Positions 59,054-64,000 of a stretch of 64,000 nt of DNA are shown one piece after another; the stretch's first letter is position 1; every line of letters begins with the position of its first letter. Source of the DNA: Clostridium sp. AM58-1XD (GTDB lineage: Bacteria; Bacillota; Clostridia; Lachnospirales; Lachnospiraceae). The DNA lies in assembly GCF_003464085.1 (NCBI RefSeq), contig NZ_QSDR01000020.1:20254-84253 (forward strand). Direction: 5' to 3'. Below the pieces are notes generated by a model. It was not told the origin of the DNA and did not search any database. It worked only from the letters and a program-made list of their open reading frames with translations. The position numbers and the translations under genes are program-made.

Positions 59054-60085
59054 ATGAAAGCACTGATATTAACAGGATACACGGAATTTATGTATACCGA
59101 TGTCCCTACCCCCGTTCCTGGACCGGATGAAGTTCTGATCCGTCTGAAAGCATGTTCCATATGCGGAAGCGATATTCATGGCTGCCAGGGAAGAGGCGGG
59201 CGGCGTCTTCCTCCCATAATAATGGGACATGAGGCTTCGGGAATCGTTGCAAGAATCGGAATAAACGTAAAAAACTTCCATGAAGGCGACCGTGTTACCT
59301 TCGATTCAACTGAATACTGCGGCTGCTGTGACAACTGCAGAAACGGGATGACGAATCTCTGCAACAGGCGCAAAATTGTAGGCGTGTCCTGTACAGACTA
59401 TAAAAAAGACGGCGCCATGGCTGAGTACATCGCCGTAAAGGCACATACGTTATACCGCATTCCGGATTCCGTCACCTTTGAAGAAGCATGTCTTATTGAG
59501 CCTCTTGCCGTCGGTCTTCACGCCGTAAAGCTATCCGGTATGACAAAGGGCCGTTCTGCGGTTATTATCGGTGACGGCACAATCGGCCTTATGACTCTTC
59601 AGGCTGCCAGAGCCGCCGGAGCGGAGCATATCATCCTGGTTGGCATGCAGGACGGGCGCCTCGCTGCCGCTTCCGGTCTGTCCCGCGTCACTGTTATCAA
59701 CAATTCAGATGGAACTGCCCTAGAACAAGTTATGCGTTTGACAAACCATAAGGGAGCTGATATTATTTACGATGCAGCGGGGCTTACGAAAACCATGGAA
59801 GATGCCTTTTCCTTTGTAAAGACAGGCGGAACCATTGTCTGTATTGGAAATACTTCTGCTGTGGTCAATTTTCCGCTCCAGGATTGCATTGTCCGTCAGA
59901 TCCGCGTGCTCGGCAGTTATTCGTCTGCCGGAGAGTATTCGCCGGGCCTGGAACTGATCCAAAAAGGCCTGGTGGATCTCAGCCCATTTACAAGGCAGAC
60001 ATACCCTCTCTCCCAGGGAGAAGAAGCGTTTCGTCTGCTCATGGATGGGAAATCGGGAGTTTTAAAGGTTGTTCTGACTATTTGA
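59054..60085 (+). CDS. Zinc-dependent medium-chain dehydrogenase (galactitol-1-P / sorbitol DH-like)
   Basis: AGGAGGAG precedes the ATG. The 343-residue enzyme has the catalytic-zinc Cys near residue 38 (SICGSDIHGC), IMGHEASGIVARIG, structural zinc loop CGCCDNCRNGMTNLC, and Rossmann motif VIIGDGTIGLMTLQAAR. It is most like polyol-phosphate and L-idonate-type dehydrogenases. Being controlled with kdgK from the shared IclR region, it probably feeds a hexonate or polyol into the same pathway. Confidence 0.87.
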   Translation: MKALILTGYTEFMYTDVPTPVPGPDEVLIRLKACSICGSDIHGCQGRGGRRLPPIIMGHEASGIVARIGINVKNFHEGDRVTFDSTEYCGCCDNCRNGMTNLCNRRKIVGVSCTDYKKDGAMAEYIAVKAHTLYRIPDSVTFEEACLIEPLAVGLHAVKLSGMTKGRSAVIIGDGTIGLMTLQAARAAGAEHIILVGMQDGRLAAASGLSRVTVINNSDGTALEQVMRLTNHKGADIIYDAAGLTKTMEDAFSFVKTGGTIVCIGNTSAVVNFPLQDCIVRQIRVLGSYSSAGEYSPGLELIQKGLVDLSPFTRQTYPLSQGEEAFRLLMDGKSGVLKVVLTI

Positions 60086-60133
60086 CAGAACAGAATCGTT
60101 ACAACTGAATAATGAAAGAAGGTTATAAATAAG

Positions 60134-61153
60134 ATGTACAAACCATTTGATTTGATTTCCCTGGGCGAAATCATGCTTCGGCTGACTGCTCCTCAAAATG
60201 AGCGCCTTGTAAAGGGCAGTGCCTTTATGCGTCAGGCTGGAAGTGCCGAATTGAACGTCGCTGCCGGGGCTTCTCTTCTCGGCCTAAAAACGGCCATAAT
60301 ATCGAAGCTCCCGGAGAATGATATGGGAAATTACATAAAAAACTGTGTCCAGTCCTGCGGCGTATCATCGGATTATCTTATTTTTGATCCCTCAGCTGAT
60401 GCCAGACTGGGCGTGTATTACTATGAATTCGGCGCTTCCCCCAGAAAGCCGAAGGTGACATATGACCGGATGAATTCATCCATTAATAAACTGGAAATTT
60501 CTGATCTGCCGGAAGACATATTTACCAGCGCCCGCTGTTTTCACACCAGCGGCATCAGTCTGGCGCTCAGCGCTGACCTGCGTAGAACCGTTATTGAAAT
60601 AATCCGTCGCTTTAAGGAAGGCGGAGCCCTGATTTCTTTCGATGTTAATTACCGCGCTAATCTCTGGTCCGGCCAGGAAGCAAAGGAGACCATCGAAACC
60701 ATACTTCCTTATGTGGATTATTTCTTCTGTTCTGAGGATACGGCACGGCTGACATTTCTGAAAGAAGGCCAGGCAAGGGATATCATGAGAAATTTTGCAG
60801 ACGAATATCATATGTCTGTCGTCGCCTCAACGAGAAGAATTGTCCACTCACCCAGACTTCACACATTTGATTCCCTCGTTTATGACGTAAAAAACGATCA
60901 GTTTTATGAGGAAGAACCATACCGCGATATTGAGATCGTAGACCGTCTTGGAAGCGGAGACGCCTACCTGGCTGGCGCTCTGTACGGACTCTTGTCAGAA
61001 GACGGCTGCTGCAGAAAGGCTCTTGAATTCGGCAATGCGGCCAGCGCGGTAAAGAATACGACCATGGGTGATCTGCCTTTATCCGATTTAAAAGAATTGA
61101 AGACGATTATCGAGTGCCACCACTCCGATCTGCATCTGGAAATGGATCGTTAG
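60134..61153 (+). CDS. kdgK: PfkB-family sugar kinase, 2-keto-3-deoxygluconate kinase-like
   Basis: The 339-residue protein starts FDLISLGEIMLRLTAPQN, the PfkB entry motif with a KDG-kinase style, and continues with GSAELNVAAGASLLGLKTA, LISFDVNYRANLWSG and the catalytic DRLGSGDAYLAGALYG near residue 276. It would phosphorylate 2-keto-3-deoxygluconate or -galactonate at O6, producing the substrate of the aldolase encoded across the divergent promoter. The ribosome site is weak (GAAGG, 14 bases upstream), so it may depend on coupling to the preceding gene 48 bp away. Confidence 0.88.
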   Translation: MYKPFDLISLGEIMLRLTAPQNERLVKGSAFMRQAGSAELNVAAGASLLGLKTAIISKLPENDMGNYIKNCVQSCGVSSDYLIFDPSADARLGVYYYEFGASPRKPKVTYDRMNSSINKLEISDLPEDIFTSARCFHTSGISLALSADLRRTVIEIIRRFKEGGALISFDVNYRANLWSGQEAKETIETILPYVDYFFCSEDTARLTFLKEGQARDIMRNFADEYHMSVVASTRRIVHSPRLHTFDSLVYDVKNDQFYEEEPYRDIEIVDRLGSGDAYLAGALYGLLSEDGCCRKALEFGNAASAVKNTTMGDLPLSDLKELKTIIECHHSDLHLEMDR

Positions 61154-61178
61154 AACGAGTGTTCGGCAAACTATAATG

Positions 61179-61234
61179 AAAATGAAAAAAGACCTGTATG
61201 ATGCCATTCATCAAAACAGGTCTTTTTTCATTTT
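61179..61234 (+). terminator. Strong intrinsic terminator after kdgK
   Basis: A perfect 19-bp stem (61179-61197 with 61216-61234) with TGATG/CATCA extending into the loop; T6 in the 3' arm. It could also work on the minus strand. Confidence 0.92.
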
Positions 61235-61364
61235 CCATGAAATACCATGTAATTGTAATGTGATGAAACAGTCATTTTCTCGTTATCCGATAAATCTTAT
61301 CACTTTCTTAATTGTTAACCTTGCAATTTCTATGGTAAACTATAGACAGCTGTTGTGGCTGTTG

Positions 61365-61408
61365 CAGAGAAGCATCTTATTTTATTATAGAGGATACTTC
61401 TCTATTTT
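61365..61408 (+). other. Hairpin with T run in the leader of the DUF1538 gene
   Basis: AGAGAAG (61365-61371) pairs with CTTCTCT (61396-61402) and is followed by ATTTTTAC. It sits 60 bp before the DUF1538 ATG, with no gene upstream since the kdgK terminator, so it may be an attenuator. The rest of the gap 61235-61469 holds an AT-rich stretch and no convincing promoter. Confidence 0.4.
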
Positions 61409-61469
61409 TACTTTCCAGTAAAGGATCTTGTTCTCACGTTTCACTATTACCAGAAAGGAGTTTTTGTAC

Positions 61470-63008
61470 ATGGGTTTCTACCAGACCAGATTTGCTGAAA
61501 AATTAGAAGAAGCGCTGAAAGCGGTTCTTCCCATCATCGGCATTGTCCTGCTGATCAGCTTTACCATCGCGCCTATTCCGCCCAGTATCCTGCTTCTCTT
61601 TTTGTTTGGAGCTGTTATGCTCGTTGTCGGCATGATGTTTTTTACATTGGGTGCAGAACTCGCCATGACTTCCATGGGCGAGAAAGTGGGAACGAAAATG
61701 GCAAATACCGGACGGCTCAGCATTGTTCTTTTGCTCGGGTTCCTTCTCGGATTTATCATTACCGTTTCCGAACCGGACCTCCAGGTGCTGGCCGAACAGG
61801 TACCTTCTATTCCCAATCACATATTGATTCTGTATGTGGCATTGGGCGTCGGATTCTTTTTGATGGTCGCCATGCTGCGTATGCTTGTTGCCTGTCCTCT
61901 CCCGCCGCTCCTGATTATCTTTTATATCATCGTTTTTGCACTTGCTTATTTTGTACCGGAAGACTTTCTTGCAGTCGCTTTCGATTCCGGCGGAGTCACA
62001 ACGGGGCCTATGACAGTTCCTTTTATCATGGCGCTCGGCGTCGGTTTCGCCGCTGTCCGAAGTGATAAACATGCAGAAAACGACAGTTTTGGCCTGGTAG
62101 CGCTGTGCTCCATCGGCCCGATCCTGGCTGTTCTTTTACTTGGACTGCTTTACCACCCAGAGGATACCGGCTACACGCCGTCTGCTCTGCCTGTCATTGA
62201 AGATTCCGTAGAACTGTGGCAGCATTTTGCTCACGGTCTGCCTGATTATATGAAAGAAATTGCAATTTCTTTACTGCCGATCGTCCTGTTCTTTACTGCA
62301 TTTCAGGTCATATCACTCCGTTTGAAAAAACATAAGCTTCTAAAAATCATAGTGGGGATTGTTTATACCTATATCGGCCTGGTGCTCTTCCTGACAGGAG
62401 TAAACGTAGGCTTTATGCCTGCCGGTAATTACCTTGGACAATTGATCGCCGGCCTTTCTTATCGGTGGATCCTGATACCGATCGGTATGGTAATCGGTTA
62501 CTTTATCGTCAAAGCAGAACCTGCCGTCTATGTGCTGAAAGAGCAGGTAGAAGAAATCACTTCCGGCGCGATTCCAGGGCATGCGATGGGATTGAGTCTT
62601 TCCCTTGGCGTCGCTGTTTCCGTTGGGCTTGCGATGACGAGAGTATTGACCGGAATATCCATTTTCTGGTTCATCGTGCCAGGTTATGTAATCGCCCTCT
62701 GCCTCTCCTTTTTCGTACCGAAAATATTCACCGCCATTGCATTCGACTCAGGCGGGGTAGCTTCCGGCCCTATGACCGCAACGTTCCTGCTCCCGTTTGC
62801 CATGGGCGCGTGTCAGACAGTAGGCGGTAATATCGTGCGGGACGCATTCGGCATCGTAGCTATGGTAGCCATGACTCCGCTGATTGCCATACAAATCCTG
62901 GGCGCCATCTATAAATTCCAGTCCAGGCATGATGAGAGTCTTGAACTTGTTCCTGCTCCCGCCTCTTATCTTGACCGCTGGTCAAATGATGATATTATTG
63001 AATTATAA
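61470..63008 (+). CDS. DUF1538 family integral membrane protein
   Basis: Start 61470 (MGFYQTRFAEKLEEALKAV) has AAGGAG nine bases upstream. The 512-residue protein has about 12-14 hydrophobic helices and an internal duplication: VAFDSGGVTTGPM at about residue 170 and IAFDSGGVASGPM at about 424, each followed by a helix ending in GVG/GA. The two-fold repeat and the conserved Asp-Ser-Gly-Gly in helix breaks suggest a transporter or channel. No substrate is established for DUF1538. It is followed 21 bp later by a PII-like gene, which argues for regulated transport. Confidence 0.88.
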   Translation: MGFYQTRFAEKLEEALKAVLPIIGIVLLISFTIAPIPPSILLLFLFGAVMLVVGMMFFTLGAELAMTSMGEKVGTKMANTGRLSIVLLLGFLLGFIITVSEPDLQVLAEQVPSIPNHILILYVALGVGFFLMVAMLRMLVACPLPPLLIIFYIIVFALAYFVPEDFLAVAFDSGGVTTGPMTVPFIMALGVGFAAVRSDKHAENDSFGLVALCSIGPILAVLLLGLLYHPEDTGYTPSALPVIEDSVELWQHFAHGLPDYMKEIAISLLPIVLFFTAFQVISLRLKKHKLLKIIVGIVYTYIGLVLFLTGVNVGFMPAGNYLGQLIAGLSYRWILIPIGMVIGYFIVKAEPAVYVLKEQVEEITSGAIPGHAMGLSLSLGVAVSVGLAMTRVLTGISIFWFIVPGYVIALCLSFFVPKIFTAIAFDSGGVASGPMTATFLLPFAMGACQTVGGNIVRDAFGIVAMVAMTPLIAIQILGAIYKFQSRHDESLELVPAPASYLDRWSNDDIIEL

Positions 63009-63029
63009 CAATTGCAAAGGAGTTTTTTT

Positions 63030-63713
63030 ATGAGCGCGATCTATATGATGGGAATTATCACCAACCGTGGAATGCGCGATAAATTCATCGCGTTTTTTAA
63101 AGAAAATAATGTTCATGTAACTCTTGCCGCATTGAGCGCCGGCACAGCCGACAGCGCCATATTGGATTATCTGGGAATGGAATCATCAGAAAAGGTGGTT
63201 TATCTCGCTTTCGTGACCAGAGATACCTGGAAACAGCTGAAAGAAAAGCTTTACCGCAAAGTAAAAATTGACATTCCAGGACGTGGAATTGCGTTTCTAA
63301 TCCCGCTTAGCAGCATCGGAGGAAAGAATACACTGCAATATCTGACCGTCGATCAAACAATCGTATTAGAGGAGGAAAGCACATTGAAGAATACAGATTA
63401 TGAGCTTTTAGTTGCCATTGCAAATGCAGGATATACAGAAACGATCATGGACGCAGCAAGGAGCGCCGACGCACCCGGAGGAACTGTAATTCATGCAAAA
63501 GGGACCGGAATGGAGCACGCCAAACGGTTCCTGGGAATCTCCCTCGCAGAAGAAAAGGAAATTATCCTCATCGTGCTCCCTGCGGCTCAGAAGAATCCTG
63601 TTATGAAGGCAATTATGGAAAAAGCAGGTACAAAAAGCCCGGCCGGAGCCATTGTATTTTCCCTTCCGGTTACGAGCACAGCCGGACTGCGGATGCCGGA
63701 AAATGAAGAGTAA
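63030..63713 (+). CDS. Tandem PII-like signalling protein
   Basis: Start 63030 (MSAIYMMGIITNRGMRDKF) has AAGGAG seven bases upstream. The 227-residue protein looks like two PII (GlnB/GlnK) folds in tandem: residues 1 to about 110, with KVKIDIPGRGIAFLIPL, and about 125-227, with ELLVAIANAGYTETIM, GGTVIHAKGTG and GAIVFSLPVTSTAG. The second repeat keeps the Gly-rich nucleotide-binding turn but has a very short T-loop. PII proteins bind ATP, ADP or AMP and gate transporters. It is probably the regulator of the DUF1538 protein, as GlnK is of AmtB. Confidence 0.82.
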   Translation: MSAIYMMGIITNRGMRDKFIAFFKENNVHVTLAALSAGTADSAILDYLGMESSEKVVYLAFVTRDTWKQLKEKLYRKVKIDIPGRGIAFLIPLSSIGGKNTLQYLTVDQTIVLEEESTLKNTDYELLVAIANAGYTETIMDAARSADAPGGTVIHAKGTGMEHAKRFLGISLAEEKEIILIVLPAAQKNPVMKAIMEKAGTKSPAGAIVFSLPVTSTAGLRMPENEE

Positions 63714-63764
63714 AAACATCGTTCTATCGAACGGAAGTCCGGCAGATCGGACCAAACATACAAA

Positions 63765-63820
63765 ATAGCAGTCAGCAAATGATTGTGTAAAAAAAACACT
63801 TCTCATATGCTGGCTGCTAT
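63765..63820. other. Structured intergenic element after the PII-like gene
   Basis: ATAGCAGTCAGCA (63765-63777) pairs with TGCTGGCTGCTAT (63808-63820) with one mismatch, and inside it GTGT and ACAC (63785-63799) flank an A run. No gene is visible from 63714 to the end of the window. Confidence 0.4.
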
Positions 63821-63869
63821 GAGTGTGTGAAAAAAAGTCTGTAAATGCTGATCTTCTATGATAATCACT

Positions 63870-63908
63870 GGGCTGAAAGTTCCTTTTTGGACTTTCAGCC
63901 CTTGTTTT
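63870..63908 (+). terminator. Intrinsic terminator after the DUF1538-PII operon
   Basis: GGGCTGAAAGT (63870-63880) pairs perfectly with ACTTTCAGCCC (63891-63901); TTGTTTT follows. Confidence 0.88.
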
Positions 63909-64000
63909 ATATATAACAGCAACTATCGTTGTATGTCAAGAGCAGGCGAATATTCCGCCTGTGAAAAATAAGACAGATTGGCTTATTCCGGCAGACGGCC

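Overview
The window looks like chromosomal DNA of a gut-type Clostridia, most likely a Lachnospiraceae. This is inferred from family content and gene order: ruvA-ruvB-zapA next to a U32 peptidase, a DUF5662 gene, a SleB-type hydrolase, a very large CnaB-repeat LPxTG adhesin, TRAP and tripartite tricarboxylate uptake systems, and strong AGGAGG-type ribosome binding sites. The genus cannot be fixed from the sequence alone. I see no rRNA, tRNA, CRISPR array or intact insertion sequence.

Layout. 1-16 kb is housekeeping DNA: U32 peptidase, zapA, ruvB, ruvA, an RNase H-like nuclease, a cold-shock gene, a holin-like/endolysin-like pair, hslO, a methyltransferase, HAD phosphatases, pckA, a diguanylate cyclase, a SleB-type hydrolase and ybaK. 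16.2-20.8 kb is one operon for O-acylation of an envelope glycan (SGNH esterase, DUF4358 lipoprotein, MBOAT acyltransferase, DHHW protein) behind a clear promoter. 21-24.2 kb carries an alanine/sodium symporter, an orphan HELTH metallopeptidase-like protein and an XRE regulator with its membrane partner. 24.3-33.5 kb is a sigma-54 regulon: a PrpR-type activator, a near-perfect -24/-12 promoter, a SAF-domain dehydrogenase, TctC-TctB-TctA and a cupin, followed upstream by an M20 amidohydrolase and a VOC protein. 33.5-36 kb holds an Rpn nuclease and a VanW protein. 36.2-49.2 kb is a single surface protein of about 4,336 residues with roughly 25 CnaB-like modules, a low-complexity N-terminal stalk and an LPKTGD sortase signal. 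A membrane diguanylate cyclase and a 54-codon small ORF lie just upstream of it. 51.4-61.2 kb is a sugar-acid (galactonate-like) regulon: IclR regulator, DgoD-type dehydratase, TRAP transporter, two dehydrogenases and KDPG-type aldolase on one strand, and a second Zn dehydrogenase plus KDG kinase divergently. Matching repeats in the shared promoter region are probable IclR sites. 61.4-63.7 kb pairs a DUF1538 membrane protein with a tandem PII-like protein.

Quality warning. At least fifteen genes are broken by small frameshifts. Most are repaired by one missing base, usually in a short run of identical bases. The broken genes are otherwise intact and include universally useful ones (pckA, hslO, zapA). 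The simplest reading is uncorrected deletion errors in the assembly, so I annotate these genes as whole and give each break point.
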